A DNA stretch of 64,000 nucleotides from Haemophilus seminalis (GTDB lineage: Bacteria > Pseudomonadota > Gammaproteobacteria > Enterobacterales > Pasteurellaceae), in contig NZ_VCED01000004.1 of the NCBI RefSeq assembly GCF_006384255.1, positions 123,527-187,526 on the forward strand. The letters run 5' to 3'. Position 1 is the first letter of the stretch; every line of letters begins with the position of its first letter. Below are positions 50,090-61,329 of this stretch, one piece after another. The notes beneath the pieces are model-generated. The model was not told the DNA's origin. It was given only the letters and a program-made list of their open reading frames with translations, and made no database searches. Made by a program: the position numbers and the translations under genes.

Positions 50090-51235
50090 TTATTTTCCCC
50101 AGACCTCTTCAGCGATGTCACGGATAAACTCTAATTTTTTCCATTGTTGTTCTTCAGTTAAAATATTGCCTTCTTCTGTAGAAGCAAAACCACATTGAGG
50201 GCTTAAACAAAGTTGATTAATATCGACATATTGTGTTGCTTCCTTAATGCGTGCAATAATTTCATCACGATTTTCTAAGTCACCTGATTTGGATGTCACT
50301 AATCCTAGAACAACTTGCTGATTTTTAATAAAACGTAACGGTTTAAAATCACCCGCACGATCACTATCATATTCTAAGAAGAAACCATCTACATTACAGT
50401 GACCAAATAAGATTTCTGCTATAGGTTCATAACCACCAGCAGAGAACCAAGTAGAACGGAAATTACCTCGACAAATATGCATTGTAATGGCTAGATCAGC
50501 TGGTTTAGCCGCAACAATTTTATTAATCATATAGACATAATCTTTTGCGATTTGATCAAGATCTAAACCTCGCTCTGTATAGGCCTTGCGTTTATCTTCA
50601 GCACAAAACTCACCCCAACTTGTATCATCCAATTGCAAGTTGCGACAGCCTGCAGCATAGAAGATATTCATTGCTTTAATATAAGCATCAGCAATATCAT
50701 CAAGTAATAATTGATTATTATCTTGATAACGTGCAATAGGACGATAATCTGTTTCACGTACTGTACAAATTAAATGCAACATGGAAGGAGAAGGAATGGT
50801 TAATTTTACTTCTGTTTCACCTGAGATTTTTTGTAAAGCACGATAATGTGCTATGAATGGATGATTCTCAGAAAAATCAATTTTATCAACAATACGTAAA
50901 GTTTTTGGGCGGACACTATGATGTTTAAATTGTACCGAAAATTTTTCTACATCCACTTCTTTTACACCATCTAAAGCGGCTAAGAAGTCAAGATGCCAGA
51001 AAGTGCGACGAAACTCCCCATCTGTTACAGCAGATAATCCCACTGACTTTTGATGCTCAACTAATTTTGAAATTTCACTATCTTCTACTTGAGTTAAGTC
51101 GGCGCAAGAAATGTCGCCACAGCTACATTGATGGCGTGCTTGTTTTAATGTTTCTGGGCGTAAAAAGCTTCCTACAATATCAAAACGATAAGGGGCTTGA
51201 GTTCGAGTTTTGGCATTTGGAAATAATTTGCTCAT
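50090..51235 (-). CDS. Short MetE-like cobalamin-independent methyltransferase
   Basis: This 381-aa protein is a single C-terminal-type MetE domain (YxjG/YxjH or core-MetE family). It holds the zinc ligands in TMHICRGN, FFLEYDSD and LSPQCGFAST, and has SVTDGEFRRTFWHLDF. Such proteins transfer a methyl group to homocysteine from folate or another donor; the natural donor is uncertain. The 193-base upstream gap contains a weak MetJ-like AGATGTAT ATGAATTT stretch near 51317, not convincing. It lies between fdhF and lolE. Confidence 0.8.
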   Translation of the reverse strand: MSKLFPNAKTRTQAPYRFDIVGSFLRPETLKQARHQCSCGDISCADLTQVEDSEISKLVEHQKSVGLSAVTDGEFRRTFWHLDFLAALDGVKEVDVEKFSVQFKHHSVRPKTLRIVDKIDFSENHPFIAHYRALQKISGETEVKLTIPSPSMLHLICTVRETDYRPIARYQDNNQLLLDDIADAYIKAMNIFYAAGCRNLQLDDTSWGEFCAEDKRKAYTERGLDLDQIAKDYVYMINKIVAAKPADLAITMHICRGNFRSTWFSAGGYEPIAEILFGHCNVDGFFLEYDSDRAGDFKPLRFIKNQQVVLGLVTSKSGDLENRDEIIARIKEATQYVDINQLCLSPQCGFASTEEGNILTEEQQWKKLEFIRDIAEEVWGK

Positions 51236-51393
51236 GATGCTTTCCTATAATTAAATTTCAAATGAAATGCGGTCGATTCTAACAAAGAATATCTAGCGAT
51301 AGAAGTTTTAGCCATATAGATGTATATGAATTTTCTTTATGGTTTTAAGAAATAAATTTCATATAAGTCATTGAAAGCAGATTCTTACAATAT

Positions 51394-51421
51394 TAAAAAT
51401 ACCGCACTTTCATGCGGTATT
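51394..51421 (-). terminator. Terminator of lolE with uptake signal
   Basis: AATACCGCA, loop CTTTCA, TGCGGTATT with T run on the minus strand. The left arm belongs to the uptake core at 51401-51409. Confidence 0.75.
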
Positions 51422-51428
51422 CACAAAA

Positions 51429-52682
51429 TTAATGGCTACTTAATACTTGTGCTGGTTGTAATTTAGCTGCCCTACTTGCTGGATAAAGACTAGCAATCAA
51501 ACTCAATGCGAGCGCTGCGACTAAAACCATCAAAACATCCAACCAATGTAACTCGCTTGGCAAAAAATCGACAAAATACACATCACCCGATAATAATTTC
51601 TTACCGATAACCCACTCAATGCCTTGAATAAAGGTTGTAAGATTTAATGCAAGTATAATGCCTAACACAATACCAATTAAGCAACCTTTCATTCCTGCCT
51701 GTAAGCCATACCAAATAAAAATACGTTTAATGAACACATTATTCGCCCCAAGCGTACGCATAATAGCTATATCGCCCTGCTTATCTTTTACCGCCATAAT
51801 CAGCGTAGAAACGATATTAAAACATGCTACCCCAATCACTAGCACCATCGCGATGTACATCACTGTTCGAATAAGTTGAATATCGCGATACATATAACCA
51901 AATTTACCAATCCAGTTTTGAATATAAAGCATCTGTGGATAATCATTAAGCATAGATAAATCCAGATTTTTCACAGAAAAAGGATCATCTAATTTTAATT
52001 CAACCCCTGTTATTTGATCAGATTTATAAGTTAAAAATTCTTGTGCTTGAGCAAGCGGCAATAAGGCATAACTATAATCAAGTTGTCCATCTAGACGCAA
52101 AATTGCAGTGACTTGCACGCGTTCACGAGTGGGTTGAGCAAGTTGTTCATAGCCGTTTTGCTGAGAAATAAGTAAGGTAACCCAATCACCTGCTTTTACA
52201 TCAAGTTCTCTAGCAATACCCGATCCCAGGACTAATCCACCTTCTTTACCAAATTTATCCCAACCTTGCTCTTGTACGAAATTACCAAGAGAGCTCACAC
52301 GATCTTCTGCTTGTTTTTCAATGCCCTTCACCTGAACCACTTTCAGTTTTGAGCCATTTTCTACCAATGCAGTAAAACTAACAAAAGGGGAAATACCTTT
52401 AATTTGGGCATTTTGTTGTAAGCGTGTTTCTAAATTTTGCCAATGGTGAATGGTTGGATCTGCCGCATTGGGCGCTGATAAGATCTCTGCATGGGGAACT
52501 ACTGCAAGAATTCGTTGGTTAAGCTCACGCTCAAAACCATTCATCGCACTTAAACCAACAATTAAAACTGTAACACCCAGCGCAATACCGATAGCTGAAA
52601 ATTTTGCAATTAATGCAACCAAAGGATTTTTCTGCTTGCCACGTTGATAACGCCAACTAATAAAAAACGGCGTATTCATCAC
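51429..52682 (-). CDS. lolE: Lipoprotein-releasing system permease LolE
   Basis: This 417-aa inner membrane subunit of LolCDE releases mature lipoproteins to the carrier LolA. It has four helices and a large periplasmic domain. N-terminal [20 protein letters not shown] and [20 protein letters not shown] match LolE rather than LolC. It overlaps the lolD stop by four bases. Confidence 0.93.
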   Translation of the reverse strand: MMNTPFFISWRYQRGKQKNPLVALIAKFSAIGIALGVTVLIVGLSAMNGFERELNQRILAVVPHAEILSAPNAADPTIHHWQNLETRLQQNAQIKGISPFVSFTALVENGSKLKVVQVKGIEKQAEDRVSSLGNFVQEQGWDKFGKEGGLVLGSGIARELDVKAGDWVTLLISQQNGYEQLAQPTRERVQVTAILRLDGQLDYSYALLPLAQAQEFLTYKSDQITGVELKLDDPFSVKNLDLSMLNDYPQMLYIQNWIGKFGYMYRDIQLIRTVMYIAMVLVIGVACFNIVSTLIMAVKDKQGDIAIMRTLGANNVFIKRIFIWYGLQAGMKGCLIGIVLGIILALNLTTFIQGIEWVIGKKLLSGDVYFVDFLPSELHWLDVLMVLVAALALSLIASLYPASRAAKLQPAQVLSSH

Positions 52683-53362
52683 ACACCTTCCTTCAAAATA
52701 CCATCTTGCATGACTAAGCGACGAGATAGTTTTTCAGCAAGTCCCATATCGTGAGTAACTAATAAAAAAGCGATATTTTGCTCTTGATTAAGTTGTTGGA
52801 TGAGTTCAAAAATGCTTTCAGTAGTCTTGTGATCAAGATTCCCTGTGGGCTCATCCGCTAAAACTAACGATGGATTATTCACTAAAGCACGCGCAATCGC
52901 CACGCGCTGACGTTCCCCACCAGAAAGCGCAGAAGGACGATGCGTAATTCTATGACTTAATCCCACCGCACTTAGCATTTTTTCGGCACGATCTTTCGCT
53001 TCTGTTTTATTTTGATAACCAATCAACATCGGCATCATCACATTTTCAAGTGCGGTAAAATCTGCCATTAAATGATGGAATTGATACACAAATCCTAAAT
53101 AGCGATTACGCAAAGCAGCTAATTCATTAGCCGATGCTTTTTGCAAGGATTGTCCATTAATAAACACTTCCCCACTACTTGGCTGATCAAGTCCCCCTAA
53201 AGTATGCAATAAAGTACTTTTCCCTGAACCTGAGCTTCCTACAATCGCAACCAACTCTGCGGGTGCCATAGAAAAAGAAACGCCTTTTAACACTTGTGTT
53301 TGGTTTTCACCTTCTTGATAAAATTTATTGATATTTTCGCATTTTAATAAATAGTTATTCAT
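52679..53362 (-). CDS. lolD: Lipoprotein-releasing system ATPase LolD
   Basis: This 227-aa ABC ATPase has Walker [10 protein letters not shown] (about 42-50), signature [15 protein letters not shown] and Walker [13 protein letters not shown]. It drives LolC/LolE. Uptake cores at 52965 and 53048. The 81 bases to bioD hold an uptake core (53378) and no terminator. Confidence 0.95.
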   Translation of the reverse strand: MNNYLLKCENINKFYQEGENQTQVLKGVSFSMAPAELVAIVGSSGSGKSTLLHTLGGLDQPSSGEVFINGQSLQKASANELAALRNRYLGFVYQFHHLMADFTALENVMMPMLIGYQNKTEAKDRAEKMLSAVGLSHRITHRPSALSGGERQRVAIARALVNNPSLVLADEPTGNLDHKTTESIFELIQQLNQEQNIAFLLVTHDMGLAEKLSRRLVMQDGILKEGV

Positions 53363-53443
53363 TTTTTACTCGTTTTAACCGCACTTTAGCGGCAGATCAT
53401 CTCATTAAAAACTGGCGCGAGTCTATCACACTTTTCTTTCAGC

Positions 53444-54085
53444 TTAAATTTCAATGCGCCCAAAGTATTCAAATCCCGTTTCAGGAAAATATTTTTTAAG
53501 ATAACCTTTTAAATAGCCTTGTGTCTCTTCACTAATAATTGGATCGTATTCTGGGTAACTGTTATACATTACACTTAGCACAGATACACCATGAGAACGA
53601 CAAGCCTCCAAACTTAATAATGTATGGTTTATGCTACCTAATTTTCCCGATGTCACTAAAATCAAAGGGTAATTGTTTGACTGGATATAATCTAACGTCG
53701 TCGCCTCTTCGCAATAAGGCACCATTAACCCACCAGCCCCCTCCAGCAGCACATAATCATATTTTCCTGCCAAAAGTGCGGTGGATTTTTCAATAATTTT
53801 TTCATTAATTTCTCGCCCTTCGAGCTTTGCCGCTAAATGAGGAGAACAAGGGTATTCAAAAAGATAAGGGCAGGTATCACCTTGTAAATCTTCTTTCGTC
53901 AAATCAATGCCTTGAATCTTTCGATGTACAACCAAATCATCAGCGATATTTTTACAGCCTGTTTGAATCATTTTTTGTGTAATAACGGAAAAGCCTTGTT
54001 CCATCAACTTTTTAGCATAAATGCCTGTTGCAACTGTTTTACCTACATCGGTATCAATGCCCGATACAAAAATAACCTTGCCCAT
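53444..54085 (-). CDS. bioD: Dethiobiotin synthetase
   Basis: This 213-aa ATP-dependent carboxylase makes the ureido ring of dethiobiotin from DAPA. The P-loop is [15 protein letters not shown] (about 7-21). The active-site regions TQKMIQTGC and [12 protein letters not shown] are present. It lies 12 bases after bioC in the bio transcript. Uptake core at 53774. Confidence 0.93.
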   Translation of the reverse strand: MGKVIFVSGIDTDVGKTVATGIYAKKLMEQGFSVITQKMIQTGCKNIADDLVVHRKIQGIDLTKEDLQGDTCPYLFEYPCSPHLAAKLEGREINEKIIEKSTALLAGKYDYVLLEGAGGLMVPYCEEATTLDYIQSNNYPLILVTSGKLGSINHTLLSLEACRSHGVSVLSVMYNSYPEYDPIISEETQGYLKGYLKKYFPETGFEYFGRIEI

Positions 54086-54097
54086 AAATACGCCTTA

Positions 54098-54877
54098 CTA
54101 ATTTCCAACACGAGAATAACGTGCGATAAAAAACAATGGATGATAAGTTAACCGCACTTTACCCGATGGCAAACTAAAAGCCTTCAAGTAATCACCAATA
54201 AATTTGTTGAGATTTTTTCTTGTCCAATTTTTCTGGTTAGTCGCTGTTACACCGGTATATTTCAGATGTTTGAGTACATCCAATGGCGTATCAAAGTCTA
54301 GTATTACATTAAAATCATCACACCATAAAAGCTCAAAATCATTGGCTAACCAATTTTTCCATTGAGATAAATTCGGATAACTTAACCCCATATTCGTCAT
54401 TTGGCGAATCTCCTTTAAATTATCTTCACCAAAGGTCGTCACCACCAATAACCCATTAGGTTTCAATCCTGTTTTACAATGGGAAATAAAATTAACAGGA
54501 TGATGGAACCACTGCACCGCTGATGCACTTGCAATCAAGTCAAATCGTCGTTGAAAAGGAAAGTTCTCTGCATCACCACAATAAAAATCAAAGGGTTGAA
54601 TCAGTTTTTCAGCGAGTAGAGAGCGCACATCGCACAAATCGTTAAATAACCAATAATTCGCTGAAATCTGTTTCTGCAACAACGTACTCAACATACCAGA
54701 ACCACAACCGAGCTCCAAAACACTATCTAGTGGCCCATTTGGTAAATAGTCTTGCAAATGTGTCATTAACTTAATATTCATTTTTTGTTGAATTAACGCA
54801 TGTTCATCATAGCTATTTAAGGCTTTTTGGAAGGCGTGTTGAATACGCGATTTATCTACGGAAGCTAATGATTCCAT
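54098..54877 (-). CDS. bioC: Malonyl-ACP O-methyltransferase
   Basis: This 259-aa SAM-dependent methyltransferase methylates malonyl-ACP to start pimeloyl synthesis through the fatty acid pathway. Motif I is VLELGCGSGMLSTLL (about 51-65), with ASASAVQWFHHP further on. It overlaps bioG by 13 bases, so translation is coupled. Uptake core at 54151. Confidence 0.92.
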   Translation of the reverse strand: MESLASVDKSRIQHAFQKALNSYDEHALIQQKMNIKLMTHLQDYLPNGPLDSVLELGCGSGMLSTLLQKQISANYWLFNDLCDVRSLLAEKLIQPFDFYCGDAENFPFQRRFDLIASASAVQWFHHPVNFISHCKTGLKPNGLLVVTTFGEDNLKEIRQMTNMGLSYPNLSQWKNWLANDFELLWCDDFNVILDFDTPLDVLKHLKYTGVTATNQKNWTRKNLNKFIGDYLKAFSLPSGKVRLTYHPLFFIARYSRVGN

Positions 54878-55512
54878 AATGCCGACCAGTGGGTAAATCT
54901 TGAAAACACATAATGCTCACCCTCTATTTCCTGAACAGCACAACGCGATGCCCAATATTGGTGCTGATTAGCTGGCATAAAAATTTTATCGCGAGAACTA
55001 ACCCATGCATTTGCCCAGTGAATAAGATCGATGCGTTTATCCTGCTGAATCATCGCAAAAAGTGCGGTGAGTTCTTGATGAATTTCGTTAAATGGTCGTG
55101 CAGAAAATTGTTGATAACGTTCAAAAGATACTTTATCACCACAGATTCTACGTTCAAACTTTGAACGAGTATTTTTTGTGAGATTCTCTAGCGTACCTTT
55201 AAAAATAGCGTAGGGAATACCGAAGCTATCATCACAAGGTAAACCTGTGCCATTCACTGCGGTTGCTGATTGTAAGGTGATTCCTTGTAATACTCGCTCT
55301 GCCACCCAAACACCCATTGACCATGCCACTACACGAATTTGCTGATAGGTAGAAAAATCAAAATCTAACTTCAAATCTTGATAATCGTAGCAAATTAATA
55401 AATTGTGATTTGTTGGCAAAATCAAATGAGCTACCGCATCAAGAGGTGTCCCCCAGCCAGCAAAATAAACTATTAAATGCTCACCTTGATGATCATAAAA
55501 TTTCGTTTTCAC
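54865..55512 (-). CDS. bioG: Pimeloyl-ACP methyl ester esterase BioG
   Basis: This 215-aa alpha/beta hydrolase removes the methyl group from pimeloyl-ACP methyl ester, replacing BioH of other bacteria. The nucleophile elbow is VVAWSMGVWV (Ser about 69), and the Asp/His of the triad are expected in FARP region and EHYVFSR near the C-terminus. Free-standing BioG next to BioC is the Haemophilus arrangement. Uptake core at 55060. Confidence 0.9.
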   Translation of the reverse strand: MKTKFYDHQGEHLIVYFAGWGTPLDAVAHLILPTNHNLLICYDYQDLKLDFDFSTYQQIRVVAWSMGVWVAERVLQGITLQSATAVNGTGLPCDDSFGIPYAIFKGTLENLTKNTRSKFERRICGDKVSFERYQQFSARPFNEIHQELTALFAMIQQDKRIDLIHWANAWVSSRDKIFMPANQHQYWASRCAVQEIEGEHYVFSRFTHWSALWNH

Positions 55513-55521
55513 ATTATTTCC

Positions 55522-56664
55522 TTATAAGCATGCCACAAACTGTTTTACTTCATCCATTGTCATATCTGCCGTCAAAGACAATCGTATTCTGGATGTACCT
55601 TTTGGTACTGTCGGTGGTCTAATCGGCAAGCAATAATAACCTTGCTCTTGCAGATCTTTCGCCTTGGCAAGGGTTGCTTCGTTCTCACCTAAAATATAGG
55701 GAACAATGCAAGTTTGGCTTGGCATTATTTGCGTTCTATGCTCCACTTCTTGGCGTAAAAATGCACTTAACTGCTCAAGATGCGTTCTTTCTTTTGAAAG
55801 TTGTGGTAATCGTTCAAAAATAAAATGAGTCCACGCCACATTAAACGGCGGAAGTGCGGTTGAAAAAATCAATGGACGCATTTGATTAATCAAGCACTCT
55901 TTTAATATTTGATCACAGACGACATAAGCGCCCATTGAAGCTAAGGCTTTGCCAAAAGTGCCAACCAATAAATCTATATCAGATATCACATTAGCTCGCT
56001 CAGCAATACCTAATCCGTTTTTACCATAAACGCCTATTGCATGGGCTTCATCCACATAAAGATAAGTATTGGGAAACTGTTTTTTTAATTGAACAAGATA
56101 CTTCAAATCAGCTACATCGCCATCCATACTAAAAACCGACTCTGTCACAATAAAAATGCGGTCAAATTTTCCGGCATTTTTTTCGAGCAGACTCTTTAGA
56201 TGTTGATAATCATTATGACGATAACGAAAAAACTGACATTGGCTCAGACGAATACCATCAATCATACTGGCATGCACTAATTTATCTGCCAAAATTAAAC
56301 TTTTTGTTGTCGTCAATGCCGGTAAAATACCAAGATTTGCGTGATAGCCACTGTTGAACAATAAGGCACTTTCCCGTTGGAAACGTTGTGCGATAATTTG
56401 CTCGAGATCGGTATAAATAGGAAAATTTCCCGTTAATAAACGAGACGAAGAACTGGTAAAAGAAGGGAAATTATCGCCATATTGCTGTAAAAAAGACTGG
56501 CGCAAGTTTTCATTTGATGCCAAACCTAAATAATCATTAGATGACATATTCAACATTGTGCGATTTTCTCGCGTAATATATCGTCCTTGATGAACTAAGT
56601 CTGGAATTGAACGATATTGATTTTTTGCGCTAAGCTGTTCCAGCAGCTGTTTAAAAGCATCCAT
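55522..56664 (-). CDS. bioF: 8-amino-7-oxononanoate synthase
   Basis: This 380-aa PLP enzyme condenses pimeloyl-ACP with alanine. The PLP Lys lies in [17 protein letters not shown] (about 231). [15 protein letters not shown] and [13 protein letters not shown] are typical. It lies 9 bases after bioG's start side and 8 bases from bioA. Uptake core at 55852. Confidence 0.95.
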   Translation of the reverse strand: MDAFKQLLEQLSAKNQYRSIPDLVHQGRYITRENRTMLNMSSNDYLGLASNENLRQSFLQQYGDNFPSFTSSSSRLLTGNFPIYTDLEQIIAQRFQRESALLFNSGYHANLGILPALTTTKSLILADKLVHASMIDGIRLSQCQFFRYRHNDYQHLKSLLEKNAGKFDRIFIVTESVFSMDGDVADLKYLVQLKKQFPNTYLYVDEAHAIGVYGKNGLGIAERANVISDIDLLVGTFGKALASMGAYVVCDQILKECLINQMRPLIFSTALPPFNVAWTHFIFERLPQLSKERTHLEQLSAFLRQEVEHRTQIMPSQTCIVPYILGENEATLAKAKDLQEQGYYCLPIRPPTVPKGTSRIRLSLTADMTMDEVKQFVACL

Positions 56665-56672
56665 TTTTCATC

Positions 56673-57965
56673 CTAATGTTCATATTCCTGAGTTAAAGCC
56701 AGAATCATGCCTTCTGTTAATTTCTGAAGTTCATCATCTTTAATCACAAATGGTGGCATCACATAAACCAATTTTCCGAAAGGTCGAATCCAAACACCTT
56801 GTTCCACAAAACGTGGGACTAAAGTTTTCATATTTACCGCACTTTTCATTTCAACCACTCCTATCGCCCCTAATACGCGAACTTCTTTGACGTAATCTTT
56901 TTCAGCTAAAGGCGAAAGCTGTTGTTTTAAGGAAGACTCAATTCGCTGAATATTTTGCTGCCAAGGGCTTTCCAATAATAAACGGATAGATTCTGCCGCA
57001 ATCGCACAAGCCAATGGATTTGCCATAAAAGTGGGGCCGTGCATAAAGCATTTAGCCTCACCGCTACAAATAATTTGCGCAATTTCAGTGGTCGTAATGG
57101 TTGCCGATAAAGTTAAATAACCACCCGTTAAGGCTTTACCGATACACATAATATCTGGCGAAATCCCAGCATGCTCGGCAGCAAATAATTTCCCTGTACG
57201 GCCAAAACCCGTGGCAATTTCATCAAAAATTAGCAATACACCATATTGTTTACAAAGCGCTTGCGCTTTCACTAAATAAGTTGGCGAATAAAAATACATA
57301 CCGCCCGCACCTTGCACGACAGGCTCTAAAATAAGTGCGGCGATTTCGCTACCTTTTTTCTTAAGTAAATCAGCTAAAGGTTCAATGGCACCATCATTCC
57401 AAGATTCATTAAATGGAATATTGGGCTGAGGAAGAAAATATTGTACGGGCAGGCTATGATGAAATAAATGATGCATCCCTGTGGTTGGATCACACACTGA
57501 CATAGCATTCCAAGTATCGCCATGATAACCCGAACGGATGGTGGCAAATTTTTGCCGTTGTACTTCGCCTTTAGCGTGATGATATTGAATAGCCATTTTC
57601 ATCGCCACTTCCACAGCAACTGAACCACTATCAGCAAAAAAGATCTTATCTAATCCATTTGGCAAAATTTGTACCAATAATTGAGCTAATTCTACCGCGG
57701 GTTCATGGGTAAAACCGCCAAACATAATATGGCTCATTTTTGCCAACTGATTCTGTGCCGCCGCATTTAAACGAGGGTGATTATAACCATGCAGCGCCGC
57801 CCACCAAGAAGACATACCATCAATCAAACGACGACCATCTTTTAAGGTTATCATCACGCCATCTGCACATTCTACCGCATAAAGCGGCATATCAGAAGAA
57901 ACGGAAGAATAAGGATGCCAAATATGTTGTGTATCAAAAGCTAAAAGTGATTGTTCATCCATCAT
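56673..57965 (-). CDS. bioA: DAPA aminotransferase (adenosylmethionine-8-amino-7-oxononanoate transaminase)
   Basis: This 430-aa PLP transaminase converts KAPA to DAPA with SAM as amino donor. It has [38 protein letters not shown] and the PLP Lys in [15 protein letters not shown] (about 270). It is the first gene of the bio cluster and lies 18 bases after lolC. Uptake core at 56836. Confidence 0.95.
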   Translation of the reverse strand: MMDEQSLLAFDTQHIWHPYSSVSSDMPLYAVECADGVMITLKDGRRLIDGMSSWWAALHGYNHPRLNAAAQNQLAKMSHIMFGGFTHEPAVELAQLLVQILPNGLDKIFFADSGSVAVEVAMKMAIQYHHAKGEVQRQKFATIRSGYHGDTWNAMSVCDPTTGMHHLFHHSLPVQYFLPQPNIPFNESWNDGAIEPLADLLKKKGSEIAALILEPVVQGAGGMYFYSPTYLVKAQALCKQYGVLLIFDEIATGFGRTGKLFAAEHAGISPDIMCIGKALTGGYLTLSATITTTEIAQIICSGEAKCFMHGPTFMANPLACAIAAESIRLLLESPWQQNIQRIESSLKQQLSPLAEKDYVKEVRVLGAIGVVEMKSAVNMKTLVPRFVEQGVWIRPFGKLVYVMPPFVIKDDELQKLTEGMILALTQEYEH

Positions 57966-57983
57966 TCATTTACCATTAAAAAC

Positions 57984-59165
57984 TTATTCGTATCGCAAGG
58001 CAGCGGCAGGTTCTACTTTCGCTGCTCGATAAGCGGGATAAAGTGTAGAAAGTAAAGAAAGCAACAAGGAAAATCCAATGACAAAAATCATTTGAACAAA
58101 AGATAATTCTGTCGGTAAAAAAACACCTTGTGGATTTACCGCACTTACAACGTCTGTTAAGTTCAAGGTGATTAAGACCCCTAAAATAGCACCGAGCAAT
58201 GTGCCAACAAATCCCACCAGCAATCCTTGATAAATAAACACTGAACGCACTTGAGATTTTGTTAAGCCCTGAGTTTGCAAGATCGCAATTTCCCCTTGTT
58301 TATCCACCACCATTAAACTTAAAGAGGTGACAATATTGGAAATCGCTACGACAATGATCAAACTAATCAGCAATCCCATCATATTTTTTTCCATTCTCAC
58401 CGCTTGGAAAAATTCACCTTTTTGGACACGCCAATCCGTGATTTTTTGTGTTGGGAAATGTTGTGGGAGTTCTGTAATTTGGAACGGATCATTCAAAAAT
58501 AAACGATAACCCTGCGCTTGCTGCGGTTGAATACGCATTAAGCGACCAATATCTGTAATATTAGCAAAGGCTTCATAACCCGATGCTTCGCCATAATCAT
58601 AATAAATATTGCTAACAGTAAATAAACGCTGCATTGGCACCCGACCGAATGGTGTATATTGGCTATTTTCTGTAATCATCAAACGGATTTTATCCCCAAT
58701 ATTCACGCCCAGTTTTTGCGCAAGTTGATCACCAATGACCAGTTTAAATTCACCGCTAGGTAAAATTTCATTAAATTTAGTCTGATCAAAAGATTCAACC
58801 AAAGGATCATCAGAAAATGATTGAATACCAATGATTTGTCCTGCACTCACACCTTTTGTCGTTTGGTAAATCACATTTGTTGTATTGATCGGCACCGCTT
58901 TTTGGACAAAGTGCGGTAAATTTTCTAATGTTTTTTCTGTAGAAATAGGCTGTTCTTCACTCACAATCGCATGAGGAATGGAAGATAACACCTGTTGTTT
59001 TTGGTAACCTTCTAATCCATTCATCACAGAAAGCACGATGATCAATGCCATCACACCTAGCACGATCCCCAGACTTGCAAGATTAGTGACTAATCGCCCA
59101 AAACGATCCGCACTTTTCGCACGCCAATAACGTAGCGCAATATAAAGAGAAATAGGGAAATTCAT
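57984..59165 (-). CDS. lolC: Lipoprotein-releasing system permease LolC
   Basis: This 393-aa permease has four helices and a periplasmic domain. LGIVLGVMALIIVLSVMNGLEGYQ and RYWRAKSADRFGRLV match LolC rather than LolE. The C-terminal FtsX-like region ends LYPAYRAAKVEPAAALRYE. It is separated from lolD-lolE by the five bio genes, unlike the compact lolCDE operon in E. coli. Its start overlaps the dehydrogenase stop by one base. Uptake cores at 58138 and 58909. Confidence 0.92.
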   Translation of the reverse strand: MNFPISLYIALRYWRAKSADRFGRLVTNLASLGIVLGVMALIIVLSVMNGLEGYQKQQVLSSIPHAIVSEEQPISTEKTLENLPHFVQKAVPINTTNVIYQTTKGVSAGQIIGIQSFSDDPLVESFDQTKFNEILPSGEFKLVIGDQLAQKLGVNIGDKIRLMITENSQYTPFGRVPMQRLFTVSNIYYDYGEASGYEAFANITDIGRLMRIQPQQAQGYRLFLNDPFQITELPQHFPTQKITDWRVQKGEFFQAVRMEKNMMGLLISLIIVVAISNIVTSLSLMVVDKQGEIAILQTQGLTKSQVRSVFIYQGLLVGFVGTLLGAILGVLITLNLTDVVSAVNPQGVFLPTELSFVQMIFVIGFSLLLSLLSTLYPAYRAAKVEPAAALRYE

Positions 59166-60112
59166 TATTTTTGATTTAATTGTTGTACAAATTCTTCGAT
59201 GTTTTGCATTACTTTGCCAACTAATGTTGTCACTGCACTATCACTCGCCCAAGCAATATGCGGAGTGATAATTAAATTAGGCATAGTTTTTGCAGCTAAA
59301 ATTAACGAATTATCTTTTTCTGGTGGCTCTTTTACCATTACATCCAAAGCCGCTCCGCCTAAATGCCCCGTTTTTAACGCATCAACTAATGCAAGTTCAT
59401 CAATCAAGGGCCCACGCCCTGTATTAATCAAAAATGCACCTTTTTTCATTTTGGATAAGGTTTCTGCATTAATTAAATTCTTGGTTGTTTCAGTTAATGG
59501 GCAATGCAAAGTCACAATATCCGCTTGTTTTAAGACTTCCTCAAAGGGCGTATAACCTTCACGGCAAACAGTGGCATCTTTATGTTCTGCATAAAGCACC
59601 TTCATTCCCACGGCATTAGCCAAACGCCCCACTTCTGTCCCTAAGCAACCTTTACCAACTACACCTAATGTTGAACCGAACACATCTGTAATTGGGTAAT
59701 CAAAATAACAAAACTGTTTACTTTCCGACCATTTTGCTTCCATTTGATCGCGTAACCAACCAGCTAAACTATGTTTTAAAGCGAAAATTAATCCCATGAC
59801 ATGTTCTGGTACTGTCGTGCTGGAATAACCTGTCACATTACGCACGGTAATTCCCATTTCTTCTGCAGCCACAAGATCAACATTATTTGTACCGGTTGCA
59901 GTAATTGCAATTAACTTTAACTTAGGTAATTGTTTTAACGTTTCTCGATCAAAAATGACTTTGCTCGTAATAACAATATCAGCATCTTTCGCTCGTTCAA
60001 TCGTTTCTGCAGAAGAAGTATGCTCATATTCAATCCAAGTATGCGCAAAAGTTGGACGAGGAATAGGGATATGCTTCGGGATAGCCGTACTATCTAAAAA
60101 GACGATATTCAT
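59165..60112 (-). CDS. D-isomer 2-hydroxyacid dehydrogenase
   Basis: This 315-aa NAD-dependent enzyme has the Rossmann loop in GVVGKGCLGTEVGRLA (about 147-162), catalytic Arg in NTGRGPLIDE (about 230), Glu in EPP and His in NLIITPHIAWAS (about 285). The substrate could be glycerate, hydroxypyruvate or a ketoacid; sequence does not decide. I chose the ATG at 60112 because an AAGGAG site precedes it and the length then matches known relatives; an upstream start would overlap uptake-signal DNA. Confidence 0.88.
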   Translation of the reverse strand: MNIVFLDSTAIPKHIPIPRPTFAHTWIEYEHTSSAETIERAKDADIVITSKVIFDRETLKQLPKLKLIAITATGTNNVDLVAAEEMGITVRNVTGYSSTTVPEHVMGLIFALKHSLAGWLRDQMEAKWSESKQFCYFDYPITDVFGSTLGVVGKGCLGTEVGRLANAVGMKVLYAEHKDATVCREGYTPFEEVLKQADIVTLHCPLTETTKNLINAETLSKMKKGAFLINTGRGPLIDELALVDALKTGHLGGAALDVMVKEPPEKDNSLILAAKTMPNLIITPHIAWASDSAVTTLVGKVMQNIEEFVQQLNQK

Positions 60113-60132
60113 CATTTCTCCTTTTATATACA

Positions 60133-60158
60133 AAGTGCGGTCAAAATTAACCGCACTT
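60133..60158. repeat. Inverted uptake-signal pair between the dehydrogenase and aroG genes
   Basis: AAGTGCGGT at 60133-60141 and ACCGCACTT at 60150-60158 form a stem with loop CAAAATTA. It could terminate aroG, whose stop is 21 bases away on the minus strand. Confidence 0.7.
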
Positions 60159-60178
60159 TTCTCTAAATGATATTTCAA

Positions 60179-61267
60179 TTAATTACTCGTCACTTTACGT
60201 CTAGCAATCACTGCATCAGAAAGCTGTTTAAGAAGAATTTCAGAATCTTCCCATCCAATGCACGCATCCGTAATACTTTGCCCATAAGTTTGCGCTTTGC
60301 CATCAACTAAATCTTGACGGCCTTCCACTAAATGACTTTCCACCATTACGCCAAAGATTTGTTTAGAACCAGATGCAATCTGATTGCATACATCTTGGCA
60401 AACGTCCATTTGTTTTTTAAATTGTTTACAGCTATTTGCATGGCTGAAATCAACCATAACATGTGGAATACGACCAGATTTCTCAATATCAGCACAAACT
60501 TTTACCACATCTTCAGCGTTATAGTTTGGTCCTTTATCACCGCCGCGTAAAATAATATGGCAATCTTCATTCCCTTTTGTAGAAACAATCGCAGAATGAC
60601 CAAATTTGGTTACAGATAAGAAATAATGAGGAGCTTCTGCTGCGCCAATTGCATCTAAAGCAACTTTCACACCACCATTAGTTGCATTTTTAAAACCAAC
60701 CGCACAAGATAAACCAGAGGCTAACTCACGGTGAACTTGTGATTCAGTCGTACGCGCCCCAATTGCACCCCAGCTCATAAAATCTGCAACATATTGTGGT
60801 GTGATCATATCTAAAAATTCACCTGCAGATGGCACACCTAAATCATTAATATCAGAAAGTAATTTTCGTGCAATGCGTAAACCATCATTTAAACGATAAG
60901 TATCATTTAAATACGGATCGTTAATTAAACCTTTCCAACCCACCGTTGTACGTGGTTTTTCAAAGTACACACGCATAATAATTTCAAGGCTATCTTTATA
61001 TTTTTCACGTAATGGTTTTAAACGGTTTGCATACTCAATTGCTGCTTTAGGATCATGAATAGAGCAAGGACCAATAATCACTAATAAACGATCATCTTTA
61101 CCATGAATAATATTATGTGCTTCATGACGGGTTTGTTTTACTAATTTAGCCGCATATTCACTAGCTGGGTATTTTTCTAATAAGGCAATGGGCGGTAAAA
61201 CCTGATCGACTTTCTCAATACGCGTATCATCGTTTGCCACGACAATTTCAATTTTTTCTTTAGCCAT
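60179..61267 (-). CDS. aroG: 3-deoxy-7-phosphoheptulonate (DAHP) synthase, AroG-like
   Basis: This 362-aa enzyme starts the shikimate pathway from PEP and erythrose-4-phosphate. Hallmarks are LLVIIGPCSIHDPKAA, MRVYFEKPRTTVGWKGLIND, GAIGARTTESQVHRELASGLS and DFSHANSCK. The sequence is closest to Phe-sensitive AroG by eye. A TrpR-type operator lies about 63 bases upstream (61330-61347), so tryptophan may control it as it does aroH in E. coli. Confidence 0.94.
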   Translation of the reverse strand: MAKEKIEIVVANDDTRIEKVDQVLPPIALLEKYPASEYAAKLVKQTRHEAHNIIHGKDDRLLVIIGPCSIHDPKAAIEYANRLKPLREKYKDSLEIIMRVYFEKPRTTVGWKGLINDPYLNDTYRLNDGLRIARKLLSDINDLGVPSAGEFLDMITPQYVADFMSWGAIGARTTESQVHRELASGLSCAVGFKNATNGGVKVALDAIGAAEAPHYFLSVTKFGHSAIVSTKGNEDCHIILRGGDKGPNYNAEDVVKVCADIEKSGRIPHVMVDFSHANSCKQFKKQMDVCQDVCNQIASGSKQIFGVMVESHLVEGRQDLVDGKAQTYGQSITDACIGWEDSEILLKQLSDAVIARRKVTSN

Positions 61268-61329
61268 ACATCACTCTCTTGCTTTCAAATGTTGTGTTTA
61301 ATTATGTTGTTACTCTACACTTATTTTTT

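Noticed and set aside
51300..51340. MetJ operator before the MetE-like gene
   Set aside because: Only weak 8-mer similarity; not enough to call.
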